This document shows positions 28,345 to 37,114 of a stretch of 64,000 nt of DNA, piece by piece. Each line of letters begins with the position of its first letter. Within the stretch, counting starts at the first letter, position 1. The position numbers and the translations under genes are program-made. A model generated the notes under the pieces. That model did not search any database. It saw only the letters and a list, made by a program, of their open reading frames with translations, and was not told the origin of the DNA. Source of the stretch: Phenylobacterium glaciei (GTDB lineage: Bacteria; Pseudomonadota; Alphaproteobacteria; Caulobacterales; Caulobacteraceae); contig NZ_JAGSGD010000001.1 in assembly GCF_016772415.1 (NCBI RefSeq), positions 1,364,001-1,428,000 of the forward strand, read 5' to 3'.

Positions 28345-28746
28345 CTAGACTGGGCCGGCCTGCTTGCGGGGGCGGCGCTTGTTCCGGGCCCATTCGTCGT
28401 AGAAGGCGATCTTCGCGTCGATGTCGTCGACGGCGGCGCCGAGGTCGGCGATCTTGGCCTCGATCTCGGCGCGATGGTCCTTCAGCACTGACTTGCGCGC
28501 CTCCAGGGTGCGCCACCCCTGCATCGACAGCTCGGTCAGCCGCCGCATCTCCGCCACCGACATGCCGGTGCGGCGCATGCGTTCCAGGAACAGCAGGTGT
28601 TCGACATGCTCGTCCTCGTAGACCCGGCGGCCTCCGGCGTCGCGATCCACCGCTGGTATCAGGCCCTGGGCCTCATACCAGCGGATCGCATGGACGCTTC
28701 GATCCACGAGCTTGGCGAAGCGCCCGATGTGGTAGCGGATGCTCAC
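28345..28746 (-). CDS. MerR family transcriptional regulator
   Basis: 133 aa. The N-terminal winged helix is clear (YHIGRFAKLVDRSVHAIRWY, then GRRVYEDEHVEHL), followed by a coiled-coil dimerisation helix and no metal-binding cysteines. This suggests the group that senses organic compounds or other stress. Its start overlaps the stop of the NTF2-like gene upstream by 4 bases, and a perfect palindrome of MerR-operator type lies before that gene, so it probably controls its own operon. Confidence 0.9.
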   Translation of the reverse strand: MSIRYHIGRFAKLVDRSVHAIRWYEAQGLIPAVDRDAGGRRVYEDEHVEHLLFLERMRRTGMSVAEMRRLTELSMQGWRTLEARKSVLKDHRAEIEAKIADLGAAVDDIDAKIAFYDEWARNKRRPRKQAGPV

Positions 28747-29165
28747 CCCTTCAGCAGCTCCAGCACCGCCTCGGCGAGGGCTGAATCGAGGTACTCGCGC
28801 ACTTCCTGCATCTTGCCGTCCGCCATCTCGATCACGAAACAGTAGCGGTTGTTGTAGGTCTTTCCGGACTTCAGCGTCACCGCCCCCTGCGCCTCGACGA
28901 TCACGGCGTCGCCGGCGGCGAAGATGTTGGTGGCGGTGTTGGTGTAGGCGCTGGCGTATTGCTTCCGGAGCGGCGCGAACAGGTTGTCCCTCGCCCGCGC
29001 CCTGCCGTGATGGACGTCGCCCCAGACGCCGCCGACCATCGGACGCCAGATCACGTCCTCCGCCATGGCCTCGTAAAAGGGGCGATTGTCGCCGGTCGCC
29101 AGGGCCGCCATCGCCGTGGCGACGATCTCTTTGTTCTCGATAGTTTGCATCTCACTGGTCTCCAT
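28743..29165 (-). CDS. NTF2-like (SnoaL-type) protein
   Basis: About 140 aa from the ATG at 29165; an ATG at 29150 is also possible. A cone-shaped NTF2-like fold is indicated: PFYEAMAEDVIWRPM, TNIFAAGDAVIVEAQGAV, YNNRYCFVIEMADGKMQEVREYLD. Such proteins bind small hydrophobic molecules or act as isomerases or cyclases; no catalytic residues can be picked. First gene of a two-gene operon with the MerR regulator. Confidence 0.8.
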   Translation of the reverse strand: METSEMQTIENKEIVATAMAALATGDNRPFYEAMAEDVIWRPMVGGVWGDVHHGRARARDNLFAPLRKQYASAYTNTATNIFAAGDAVIVEAQGAVTLKSGKTYNNRYCFVIEMADGKMQEVREYLDSALAEAVLELLKG

Positions 29166-29190
29166 ATTGAACCAGTGACGGAGGGAACAC

Positions 29191-29208
29191 CCTAGAGCCT
29201 GCTCTAGG
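29191..29208. promoter_or_regulatory. MerR-type operator/promoter
   Basis: A perfect palindrome, CCTAGAGC-CT-GCTCTAGG, with the -35-like TTGACC on the minus strand immediately before it. MerR regulators bind such dyads within an over-long -35/-10 spacer. It precedes the NTF2-like/MerR operon at 26 bases from the start codon. Confidence 0.6.
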
Positions 29209-29260
29209 TCAATACCCCAATATGCGGCCCGTTTCCGGTGGTCGGTGGGCGGCCGCCGTC

Positions 29261-30190
29261 CTACCGCGCCATACACGTCACCTTGTTCAGCGGGAAGGTC
29301 GCCGCCTTCCGCCCCGCCTCGCTGTCGTAGAGGAATCCGCTGTCGTCGGGCAGCAGGGTGATGGCTTCCTGCTGGGCCAGGGGCGGGGCGCGGAAGATCG
29401 AGACGTTCTCGCCGGGGGTCAGCTTGGCCGGCACGCCGCCCGCCAGGTCAAAGCCCAGCTCCACCACCGCCATATAGGTCAGCAGCACCGCGCGCTTGCC
29501 GTCATGGCTGATGTCCAGGCCCGTCGGGATCCAGCCGTAGAAGGGCAGGTCCTTCAGCAGCCCAGGCAGGTCCAGCTCGCCCACCTTGGTGAAGACCTGC
29601 ACGCCGTCGGTCTGGCGAAGCTGGCTGGCGCTGAGCCGGTAGACCGAGGCCGGACCCGGCCTGGTCATCTGCTTGTCCACGGGCTTGGTGACGACGAAGA
29701 GGTCGCCGCCCGGATGCACGGCGAAGGCCTCGACATTGTGCGGCCCGTCGGGATAGCGGGCGCGGACCACCCGTAGCGGCGTCTCGGTCTGCGCATAGGT
29801 CTTCTTCTCAGCCAGGATCGTGAAGGCCACCTCCGAGCGGGCGCCGGCGTTGTCGCCGGTGTCGCCGAGATAGAGGCAGGTCTTGGACCCGCACGGCCCC
29901 AGGGACATCTCCTCGATATCGGCGGGCTTGGGGCCCTTGAGGTTGACGATCTGCAGGTTCCCGCCGGCCATGTCGGTGATGAAGAACCGCAGGTCATCGC
30001 CGGAGTCGTTGTTGTGATAGAGCCGGCCGCGATGGGTCCGCGACGCCTCCAGGCCGCTGGCCTCGTCGATGGGTTTGGCGGCGATGGAGGCCGCCAGCAC
30101 CGGCGAACTCCAGGCCTTGCAGACCCTGGCCTCGGCGCTGAGCGGCAGGCTGGCCATCAAGGCGCAGGCGAGGGCGGCGGCGATGCGCAT
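29261..30190 (-). CDS. Secreted protein of unknown function, beta-propeller-like
   Basis: 309 aa from the ATG at 30190, opening with a signal peptide (AAALACALMASLPLSAEA). Repeated short strands of the type DEASGLEASRTHRGRLYHNNDSG, SKTCLYLGDTGDN, PHNVEAFAVHPGGDLFVV and GLDISHDGKRAVLLTY resemble blades of a propeller. I do not recognise a catalytic site. It is probably periplasmic; the role is unknown. Confidence 0.7.
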   Translation of the reverse strand: MRIAAALACALMASLPLSAEARVCKAWSSPVLAASIAAKPIDEASGLEASRTHRGRLYHNNDSGDDLRFFITDMAGGNLQIVNLKGPKPADIEEMSLGPCGSKTCLYLGDTGDNAGARSEVAFTILAEKKTYAQTETPLRVVRARYPDGPHNVEAFAVHPGGDLFVVTKPVDKQMTRPGPASVYRLSASQLRQTDGVQVFTKVGELDLPGLLKDLPFYGWIPTGLDISHDGKRAVLLTYMAVVELGFDLAGGVPAKLTPGENVSIFRAPPLAQQEAITLLPDDSGFLYDSEAGRKAATFPLNKVTCMAR

Positions 30191-30248
30191 GGCTTGGCTC
30201 CGGGATGACGAGGCCGGCACGATCCCGCCAGCCTCGTCCCTGGTCAAG

Positions 30249-30629
30249 CTAGGGCTTGGTGAAGATGCAGAGTTTGTTGCCGGTCAGGTCGCGGACATAG
30301 GCGCCGTAGAAGCTGGTGGAGTCGGCGGGCCTGGGTCCCGGCGCGCCCTCGTCGACCCCGCCGTTGGCGAGGGCCGCGGCGTGGGCGGCGGCGACCGCCT
30401 CCTGCGAGGGGGCCAGGAAGCCCACCATGATGCCGTTGCCGGGCCGCGCGGCCTCGCCGTCGAAGGGCGGGCAGATGAAGGTGTTGGCGTCGCCGTCCTT
30501 GGGGCCATAGCCGGCCCAGCCGCCGTCCAGGAAGGCGCGGTGGTAGCCGATGGCGCCCAGCACCGCATCATAGAAGGGCAGGGCGGCGGCGACATCCAGC
30601 GCCCCGATGGTGACGTATCCGATGGACAT
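30249..30629 (-). CDS. VOC family protein
   Basis: 126 aa from the ATG at 30629, with GAGGGAGA upstream. A single-domain VOC fold: YVTIGALDVAAALPFYDAVLGAIG at the start and FYGAYVRDLTGNKLCIF at the end. The usual metal-binding histidine at the start is not evident (GYVTIG), so it may be non-catalytic or act in resistance by binding, as relatives of the bleomycin-resistance type do. Ends 58 bases from the secreted-protein gene on the same strand. Confidence 0.75.
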   Translation of the reverse strand: MSIGYVTIGALDVAAALPFYDAVLGAIGYHRAFLDGGWAGYGPKDGDANTFICPPFDGEAARPGNGIMVGFLAPSQEAVAAAHAAALANGGVDEGAPGPRPADSTSFYGAYVRDLTGNKLCIFTKP

Positions 30630-30687
30630 GAAATTCTCCCTCTCAGCTGGCGGCCAGCCTACTGGGATCGGAAGAACAAAACAAGAA

Positions 30688-31263
30688 CTATGGTTGAGCT
30701 TCGTCGTCGTCCGGCAGGCGGATCTGCACCAGTTTCCACTCAAACCAGCCGCGCCGCTGGAAGGTGAAGACCGTCTCGCGCTCGGGCTTGTCGGGACCGC
30801 GCACCACGAACCGCGAGCGGTTCGGTCCCCAGTAGCGCAGGGAGGGCCAGGGCTCCTGGGCGGCGGTCAGCACCTGGTCCGACAGGCCCTCAGGCTGTGG
30901 CGGCTCAGCGGGCGCCTTGCCGGGCTCATAGCCGCGGGTCAGGTCGTGCAGGCCCTGGGCGCTGACATAGCGCTCCACGGCCGGCGGCGGCGGGGTGAGG
31001 GGCTCCAGCGCCCGCTTCATGGCGCCGATCGGATCGGTCCAGATGGTGGGGGCCGGCGCGGTGGTGGCGTTGGGCGTCGGGCCAAGCTGGCTCTTCAGGG
31101 TCCCGCGCACGGCGTTGTAATCCACCAGTTCGGCCAGGCCCTGGACGTCGCCGTCACGGGCGTCGGCCTTCAGGGCCCGGAAGGCGAACCAGGGGGCGGC
31201 GACGAAGGCCGCGGCGGCCCCCACCAGCAGGACCAGGATCAGGTTGAAGATGGTCCGCCACAT
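30688..31263 (-). CDS. DUF2939 family membrane-anchored protein
   Basis: 191 aa from the ATG at 31263. One N-terminal transmembrane helix (NLILVLLVGAAAAFVAAPW), then FRALKADARDGDVQGLAELVDYNAVRGTLKSQL, which marks the DUF2939 family. It ends in a C-terminal domain with a conserved aromatic pattern (GWFEWKLVQIRLP). It is expected at the inner membrane with its main part in the periplasm. Its role is unknown. Confidence 0.8.
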   Translation of the reverse strand: MWRTIFNLILVLLVGAAAAFVAAPWFAFRALKADARDGDVQGLAELVDYNAVRGTLKSQLGPTPNATTAPAPTIWTDPIGAMKRALEPLTPPPPAVERYVSAQGLHDLTRGYEPGKAPAEPPQPEGLSDQVLTAAQEPWPSLRYWGPNRSRFVVRGPDKPERETVFTFQRRGWFEWKLVQIRLPDDDEAQP

Positions 31264-31436
31264 GGGCTGAAGCCTCGCTGAAGTCGCACGATGATTAACA
31301 TGAGCGGCCAAGCTTCCTAGAGGTTCCTCCCAGAAGGCGAGCCCTTCGGCAATCGGCGGCTTGCGCGGGCGGCCCAAGAGCGCGAGGTTTGCGCATTGTT
31401 TGAACCATAACAAAGCCCAGGGAGGGCGCTAATTTC

Positions 31437-32252
31437 ATGTCGGCCAGCATCAACCCCAATGGAAATCTCAAGGGCAAGGTCGCCCTGGTCACCGGCGCCA
31501 GCCGCGGCATCGGCGAGGCCATCGCCGCCCGCCTGGCCATGGAGGGCGCCAAGGTCGTGGTCTCGGCCCGTACCGCCCAGGACGGCGAGAGCCGCCTGCC
31601 CGGCACCCTGATGGAGACCGTCGAGCGCATCAAGAAGGCCGGGGGCGAGGCCACCTTCATCAAGGCCGACCTGGCCCAGTCCATCGAGCGCGAGCGCCTG
31701 GTGGAAGAAGCCGTGGCCACCTACGGCCCCATCGACATCCTGATCAACAACGCCGCCATCACCTATTTCACGCCCGTCGTGGAGTTCACCGAGAAGCGCT
31801 TCAAGCTGATGATGGAGGTGCAGGTCTATGCGCCCTTCCACCTGTCGCAGCTGGTCCTGCCCTCGATGATCGAGCGCAAGACCGGCCACATCGTCAACAT
31901 CTCCTCGCCCGCCGGCATCCACCCGGCCAAGCCCTATCGCGGCGGCCGCGGCGGCACGGTCTATGGCCTCTGCAAGGCGGCCCTGGAGCGGTTCTCCACC
32001 GGCCTGGCCTCGGAGGTCTATGCCGACAACATCGCGGTCAACGTGGTGTCGCCGGGCCTGGTGGACACCCCCGGCGTGGCCGTGCACGGCCTGATCAACG
32101 AGCAGTCCAAGGACCGCGTGCAGCCCATCGAGTTCATCGCCGAGGCGGTCTACCAACTGGCCAGCGGCGACCCCAAGACCCTGACCGGCCGCGTCGACTA
32201 TGCCGAGCCGCTGCTGAAGGAACTGAACCTCAAGCCGTCCGAACTGGTCTGA
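31437..32252 (+). CDS. SDR family NAD(P)-dependent oxidoreductase
   Basis: 271 aa. Rossmann-fold signature TGASRGIGEA, the NNAA block, catalytic serine in NISSPAG and the YxxxK pair in VYGLCK. Classical SDR length. The active residues are intact. The C-terminal half is typical of short-chain alcohol or ketoacyl-type reductases, but the substrate cannot be read. It stands alone, followed by a long palindromic repeat. Confidence 0.9.
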   Translation: MSASINPNGNLKGKVALVTGASRGIGEAIAARLAMEGAKVVVSARTAQDGESRLPGTLMETVERIKKAGGEATFIKADLAQSIERERLVEEAVATYGPIDILINNAAITYFTPVVEFTEKRFKLMMEVQVYAPFHLSQLVLPSMIERKTGHIVNISSPAGIHPAKPYRGGRGGTVYGLCKAALERFSTGLASEVYADNIAVNVVSPGLVDTPGVAVHGLINEQSKDRVQPIEFIAEAVYQLASGDPKTLTGRVDYAEPLLKELNLKPSELV

Positions 32253-32268
32253 GGTTGGGACGGAGAGG

Positions 32269-32423
32269 GCCCAGCCCCCTCCGTCTCCTCGCTTTGCTCG
32301 GATCCACCTCCCCCGATACGGCCTGCGGCCGGGGGGAGGAATGAACGCGAATTCCTCCCCCAGCGCGCAGCGCGTGTCGGGGGAGGTGGCGCGCGCGTCA
32401 GCGCGTGACGGAGGGGGCTAGGC
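32269..32423. repeat. Long palindromic intergenic repeat
   Basis: GCCCAGCCCCCTCCGTC at 32269-32285 pairs with GACGGAGGGGGCTAGGC at 32407-32423 (one mismatch), and inside it CCACCTCCCCCGA pairs with TCGGGGGAGGTGG. A nested inverted repeat of this C/G-rich type is often dispersed in Caulobacterales and other Alphaproteobacteria. It also may end the SDR transcript. Confidence 0.65.
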
Positions 32424-32479
32424 CCCTTGCCAAGACCCGCGACCACGCCTTTCATCCCCGGCCCTACGGAGCGAGTGTG

Positions 32480-34654
32480 ATGGCGAACGCGGAGAAACTG
32501 AGCGTCGAGCGCGTCTATGCGGCGCCGGACCTCACGGGGCCCCGGGCCCGGGGCGTGACCCTGTCGCCGGACGGCAAGTTGGTCACCTACCTCAAGGCCA
32601 AGGCCGACGACGTGCGGATGACCGACCTCTGGGTCGCCGACGTCGCCGGCGGCGAGCCGCGCCTGCTGCTGGACGCGCGGGATTTGATCCCCAAGGACCG
32701 CGAACTCTCGGAAGCCGAGAAGAGCCGCCGTGAACGCCAGGGCGTTCAGACAAGCGGCGTGGTGGCCTATGACTGGGACGAGGAGGGCCGCTTCATCCTG
32801 GTCCCGGTCGAGGGCGATCTCTGGCTCTACACGGTGGCCGATGGGACGGTCAGCCGCCTGACCCATTCCGCCGCCGACGAGATCGACGCCAAGGTCTCGC
32901 CCAGGGGCGGCTTCGTCTCCTTCGTGCGCGACGACAACCTCTATGTCCTGCGCTCCCAGGGCGGCGCGGAGCGGGCGCTGACCACCGACGGGACAGAGCT
33001 CCAGTCCTGGGGCACGGCCGACTACATCGCCCAGGAGGAGATGGCCCGTCAGACCGGCTATTGGTGGAGCCCCGACGAGACCCGCATCGCGCTCACCCAT
33101 GTCGACCAGACCGGTGTGGACGTCGTCGAGCGGCTGGATATCGGGGCTGCGGGCGCCACCATCGTCCACCAGCGCTATCCCCGGGTCGGGCGGCCCAATT
33201 CGGTCGTCGATCTCTATGTCGCCGATGTCGCCACGGGCGCGCGGGTGAAGATCGACCTGGGCGCGGAGACCGACATCTACCTGGCCCGCGTCGACTGGGC
33301 CAAGGACGGCAAGACCCTCTATGTCCAGCGCCAGAGCCGCGACCAGCGCCGCCTGGACCTGCTGGCCGCCGATCCGGCCACGGGCCAGACGCGGGTTCTG
33401 CTCACCGAAATCAGCCCCCACTGGGTGGAGCTGACCTATGACTTCCGGCCGCTGAGCGACGGCGGCTTCCTGTGGTCATCGGAGCAGAGCGGCTACCGCC
33501 ACCTCTACCGGCACGGCGCCGACGGCAGACAGATCGCCGCCGTCACCGCGGGCGACTGGCCGGTGGACGACATCGCCGGCGTCGACGAGGCGCGCGGGGT
33601 GGTCACCTTCACCGCCTTCAAGGACAACCCCATCGAGCGGCGGCTGTACGAGGTGTCCTACCTGACGCCCGCCGAGCCCAAGGCCATCACCCCCGCCGGC
33701 GGCTGGTGGACCGTGAAGATGGCCCGGGCCGGCGGCGCCTTCGTGGGATCCTACGAGGACCCGGCCACCCCGCCGCGCACCGGCCTCTACCGCGCGGACG
33801 GCAGTCTGGTCCGTTGGATCGAGGAGAACAGCCTCAACCACGCCCACCCCTACGCCCCCTATGCCGCGCGCCTGCGGACCCCGACCTATGGGACGGTGAA
33901 GGCCGCCGACGGTCAGGACCTCTGGTGGGCCCTGCGCACCCCGCCGGGCTTCGATCCTGCCAGGCGCTATCCGGTGATCGTCCAGGTCTATGGCGGGCCG
34001 GGCAGTTCCACGGTGCGCAAGATCTGGCAGAACCCCGCCGACCAGCTGTTCCTGGAGGCCGGCTACATCCTGTTCTCCCTCGACAACCGCGGCACGCCCC
34101 ACCGCTCCGTGGCCTTCAAGACCGCCATCGACCGGCGGCTGGGCCAGCTGGAGGTGGACGACCAGATCGAGGGCGTGAACCACCTGAAATCCCTGCCCTA
34201 TGTGGACCCCGCCCGCATCGGCGTCACCGGCTGGTCCTATGGCGGCTATATGGGGCTGCTGCTGATGACGGCGGAGAACAGCCCCTATGCGGCCACCGTG
34301 GCCGGGGCGCCGCCGACCGAATGGACGCTCTACGACACCCACTACACCGAGCGCTACATGGGCACGCCGGCCACCGATCCGGCCAGCTACGCCGACTCCG
34401 ATGTGCTGAACCGCATCGACCGGCTGAAGCCCGGCGCCCTGATGCTGATGCACGGCATGGCCGACGACAACGTCACCTTCGACAACTCCACCCGGCTGAT
34501 GGCGGCCCTGCAGGCCAGGGGCATCGCCTTCGAGACCATGATGTACCCCGGCCTGCGCCACCGCGCCGGCTGGACCCAGACCCACCTGCTGCACCGCATG
34601 CGGGTGACGCTCGACTTCTTCGGCCGCAAGCTGACGCCGGTGGCGGCGGAGTAG
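32480..34654 (+). CDS. S9 family serine peptidase (dipeptidyl peptidase IV-like)
   Basis: 724 aa from the ATG at 32480. An N-terminal beta-propeller of DPP-IV type (TYLKAKADD, YDWDEEGRF, EEMARQTGYWWSPDE) is followed by an alpha/beta-hydrolase domain with the triad Ser586 (GWSYGGYMG), Asp662 or 663 (MADDNV) and His694 (GLRHRAG). It likely removes dipeptides from peptides with proline or alanine in position two. There is no clear signal peptide at this start, so it may be cytoplasmic; a different start could change that. The GFP-free upstream region is a palindromic repeat. Confidence 0.9.
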   Translation: MANAEKLSVERVYAAPDLTGPRARGVTLSPDGKLVTYLKAKADDVRMTDLWVADVAGGEPRLLLDARDLIPKDRELSEAEKSRRERQGVQTSGVVAYDWDEEGRFILVPVEGDLWLYTVADGTVSRLTHSAADEIDAKVSPRGGFVSFVRDDNLYVLRSQGGAERALTTDGTELQSWGTADYIAQEEMARQTGYWWSPDETRIALTHVDQTGVDVVERLDIGAAGATIVHQRYPRVGRPNSVVDLYVADVATGARVKIDLGAETDIYLARVDWAKDGKTLYVQRQSRDQRRLDLLAADPATGQTRVLLTEISPHWVELTYDFRPLSDGGFLWSSEQSGYRHLYRHGADGRQIAAVTAGDWPVDDIAGVDEARGVVTFTAFKDNPIERRLYEVSYLTPAEPKAITPAGGWWTVKMARAGGAFVGSYEDPATPPRTGLYRADGSLVRWIEENSLNHAHPYAPYAARLRTPTYGTVKAADGQDLWWALRTPPGFDPARRYPVIVQVYGGPGSSTVRKIWQNPADQLFLEAGYILFSLDNRGTPHRSVAFKTAIDRRLGQLEVDDQIEGVNHLKSLPYVDPARIGVTGWSYGGYMGLLLMTAENSPYAATVAGAPPTEWTLYDTHYTERYMGTPATDPASYADSDVLNRIDRLKPGALMLMHGMADDNVTFDNSTRLMAALQARGIAFETMMYPGLRHRAGWTQTHLLHRMRVTLDFFGRKLTPVAAE

Positions 34655-34665
34655 GGATGAGCCGT

Positions 34666-34991
34666 CCTTCTCCCCTTGCGGGAGAAGGTGGCGCGCGATT
34701 GCGCGCCGGATGAGGGGTCTCGCTCCGCACTCAGGACCACAACTCCCGTCATCCCGGGCGACCGCAGGGAGACCCGGGACCCAGAGGATTGATCGCGGCC
34801 CCTGGGTCCCGGCTCTTCGCTTCGCTACGGCCGGGATGACGGAGTGGGTTTGCTTGAAAGGTCTATCGACCCCTCATCCGACCGGTCGCTGACCGGCCAC
34901 CGTCGAGAGCGAGCCGGGCTACTCAAGCCCGGCTATGCGTTTCGCCAACGCTTTGGCGAAGCGCCGCTCTCGACCCCGCAAGGGGAGAAGG
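34666..34991. repeat. Nested palindromic repeat cluster
   Basis: CCTTCTCCCCTTGCGG at 34666-34681 is inverted at 34976-34991 (CCGCAAGGGGAGAAGG). Within it CGTCATCCCGG at 34747 is inverted at about 34831 (CCGGGATGACG). These sequences are typical of intergenic interspersed repeats in Alphaproteobacteria. The gap between the S9 peptidase and the thioesterase gene, 348 bases, contains nothing else I can identify. Confidence 0.65.
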
Positions 34992-35002
34992 CCGGGGTGG
35001 AG

Positions 35003-35821
35003 CTACTCCGGCGACCGTCTCTGCACCGGCCGGTACCAGCAGAGCTGTTCGCTGGTGGCCAGCAGCTTGCCGTCGCGGCTCCAGTAGCTGGAGCGTTCGT
35101 CCGAGGCGCCGCCGGCCCCGACCCGGCCCTCGCATTCCACCAGGATGAAGTCGTCGCCCACCTGGGCGAGCTCCTCGGTGGTGGCGTGCAGGTAGACGGT
35201 CAGCGAGAGGGTGGTGTTGTTGATGGTGCGGCCCAGCGCATACATGGCGCGCGGCGCGGAGTTGTCGGTGACCATGCCCAGCAGGGCCTTGTCCCATGGA
35301 GCCCGCCGCGATCGCACCCAAACCAGCGATCGAGAGTCTCCGCTGACCTGCGGCGGGAAGATATCCTGGCCCCGGCGTTCGAAGGCCTGGGCGCCGTAGT
35401 GCAGGGGCGTGCCGGGATGTTCGGGGCTGGGCAGGCTTTCCGGGGACGGCGCGTCGGGCATGGTGGCGAAGGCGAAGGCCGGGGTCTCCGGCCGCTTGGC
35501 CATGGTGACCATGCCGTGCACGCCCACCTGGTCCGAGCCCGCCGCCAGCAGTTCGACTTCCCACACCCCGATCGACCCCCCCTGGCGCAGCCGCCGTGTG
35601 CGGATGTCCACCTGGCCCGGGGGCAGGGCGGCGGCGTAGGTGAGGGTCAGGGACAACGCCTCGCCCACCGCCTCGGGCTCGGCCTCCAGCACCTTGATGA
35701 ACAGGCCGATGGCGTAGCCGCCCCACAGCCCGCCGCCGGGGTTCTGCCATCCCGGCCCGGCGAAGGTGGTCCAGCGGCCGGGCGAGACCGGGGTGAGGGC
35801 GATGGAGTCGGACTGGGTCAT
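35003..35821 (-). CDS. Acyl-CoA thioesterase-like protein (double hotdog)
   Basis: 272 aa. Two hotdog-like repeats: the first starts GPGWQNPGGGLWGGYAIGL, the second has DNSAPRAMYALGRTINNTTLSLTVYLHAT with the expected asparagine and aspartate positions. This pattern is shared by the TesB-like thioesterase superfamily. It likely hydrolyses acyl-CoA thioesters in the cytoplasm. It ends just beside the palindromic cluster. Confidence 0.8.
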   Translation of the reverse strand: MTQSDSIALTPVSPGRWTTFAGPGWQNPGGGLWGGYAIGLFIKVLEAEPEAVGEALSLTLTYAAALPPGQVDIRTRRLRQGGSIGVWEVELLAAGSDQVGVHGMVTMAKRPETPAFAFATMPDAPSPESLPSPEHPGTPLHYGAQAFERRGQDIFPPQVSGDSRSLVWVRSRRAPWDKALLGMVTDNSAPRAMYALGRTINNTTLSLTVYLHATTEELAQVGDDFILVECEGRVGAGGASDERSSYWSRDGKLLATSEQLCWYRPVQRRSPE

Positions 35822-35885
35822 GGCCCGTCTCTAACCCAACGCCCCAGCGTCATGGAAGGCCGGGCTGACGACCCGGGAGGTCACG

Positions 35886-36728
35886 ATGGGTGACCGGGGC
35901 GGTGTGGGGCTGCTAGACAGCCGCATGGCCTGGACCAAGACCTATGACGAAGCCGAGCCGCAGCGGGTCAACCGCTGGCTGGCCCAGAGCGGGGTGTGCT
36001 CGCGGCGCGAGGCCGAGGGGCTGATCCTCCAGGGGCTGGTGACCATCGACGGCCAGATTGTCGAGGACGCCGGGCGCAAGATCGAGCGGGGCCAGACCCT
36101 GGTGCTCAGCGACGGCGCTCAGTCGAAGCTGGAAGCCACCCTGACGGTGGTGATCAACAAGCCGGTGGGGATCGTCTCGGCCCATGCCGAGCCCAGCCAG
36201 ATCCCCGCCGTGCGCCTGCTGACCGCCGGCGCCCTCTATGGCGCCGACGCGGTGATCCCCAGCCTGGAGAACCGGCTGGCCCCGGTCGGCCGCCTGGACA
36301 TGGACTCGCGCGGCCTGCTGATCCTCTCGGAGGATGGCGTGGTGGCCAAGGCGGTCATCGGGCCGGAGTCGGACCTGGAGAAGGAATACCGGGTCAAGGT
36401 GACGGGGCAGATCACCGACAAGAAGCTGGCCATGCTGCGCCACGGCCTGCAGCTCGACCGCCGCCAGCTGCGCCACGCCAAGGTCACCCTGATCGGCGAC
36501 CAGATGCTGCGCTTCGTCCTGAAGGAAGGCCGCAACCGCCAGATCCGCCGGATGTGCGACCTGGTGGACCTGCGCGTGGCGGACCTGCAGCGGGTGCGGA
36601 TCGGATCGCTGAAGCTGGGCGATCTGCCCGAGGGCCGTTGGCGGCCGATCACGGCCCAGGAGCGTGCGGAGCTGATCAACCCCCCGGCGCACCCCGAACG
36701 ACTGAAGACCGGCAAGACGTCGTCCTGA
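35886..36728 (+). CDS. Pseudouridine synthase (RsuA/RluF-like)
   Basis: 280 aa. An S4 RNA-binding domain at the start (QRVNRWLAQSGVCSRREAEGLI) precedes the synthase core with its catalytic aspartate in GRLDMDSRGLLIL and the KEYRVKV, GRNRQIRRMCD and RIGSLKLGDL blocks. This arrangement matches enzymes acting on 23S rRNA such as RluF. GGAGG lies five bases before the ATG at 35886, so I chose it over the ATG at 35925. The target position is inference. Confidence 0.85.
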   Translation: MGDRGGVGLLDSRMAWTKTYDEAEPQRVNRWLAQSGVCSRREAEGLILQGLVTIDGQIVEDAGRKIERGQTLVLSDGAQSKLEATLTVVINKPVGIVSAHAEPSQIPAVRLLTAGALYGADAVIPSLENRLAPVGRLDMDSRGLLILSEDGVVAKAVIGPESDLEKEYRVKVTGQITDKKLAMLRHGLQLDRRQLRHAKVTLIGDQMLRFVLKEGRNRQIRRMCDLVDLRVADLQRVRIGSLKLGDLPEGRWRPITAQERAELINPPAHPERLKTGKTSS

Positions 36729-36774
36729 CGCGCCCCGCGTGCGGTGGCAGCCTGTCGGTGCGAGGGGCCCCTCG

Positions 36775-36830
36775 CAAAGATTTCGAAGACCTGAATTGAG
36801 CGGCCCAAAGATTTCGAAGGCCTGAATTGA
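36775..36830 (+). repeat. Tandem duplication of a 25-base unit, period 31
   Basis: CAAAGATTTCGAAG-A-CCTGAATTGA at 36775-36799 recurs with one change at 36806-36830. The copies are separated by six bases. The unit does not match the REP arms of this window; its origin is unknown. Confidence 0.6.
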
Positions 36831-37034
36831 TGGGGGCTTGAGTCGGCGAACGCCTGGGTTGAATCCGCCGAGAGTCTTCAGCGGCCAAAACACCGTTACG
36901 CCAGGTAGGGCCTCGGATTCTCGCAAGGCGAGTGTCTTCGACCGCCAGATGCGACACTTCGTCTCGATGGCCGGTCAATGGAATTTCGATTCACGATTCC
37001 GCAATACTTCCTTAGGCGGCCCGAAAGACTCATC

Positions 37035-37049
37035 TGGTATAGATTAGGC
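37035..37049 (+). promoter_or_regulatory. Weak sigma-54-like promoter candidate for the flagellin
   Basis: TGG at 37035 and GC at 37048 have the -24/-12 spacing of sigma-54 promoters (ten bases between GG and GC), and flagellins of Caulobacterales are often sigma-54 dependent. Only the two dinucleotides and a few other positions fit the consensus, so this is tentative. It would leave a 5' UTR of about 50 bases. Confidence 0.3.
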
Positions 37050-37114
37050 AGAGCAAAAATGCTTACGTCCATTAAAAATAATGGATGAAACCTAAAAAAT
37101 GTGGGGTTTATTAG

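Larger units (their letters stand above)
36729..37114. other. Intergenic region before the flagellin gene
   Basis: 386 bases without a gene. It contains a two-unit tandem repeat (36775-36830), then an increasingly AT-rich stretch before the flagellin, with a candidate sigma-54 site at 37035. The last 60 bases before the ATG are much more AT-rich than any neighbour and probably form the flagellin 5' UTR. Confidence 0.6.

Noticed and set aside
34655..35002. The palindromic cluster as a CRISPR array
   Set aside because: The repeats are inverted and nested, not direct repeats with regular spacers.
36775..36830. The tandem repeat as the beginning of a CRISPR or satellite array
   Set aside because: There are only two units with a six-base gap and no further copies.
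37061..37114. A CtrA box in front of the flagellin gene
   Set aside because: TTAA occurs once (TTAAAAATAATGG), but no second half-site lies at the right spacing.
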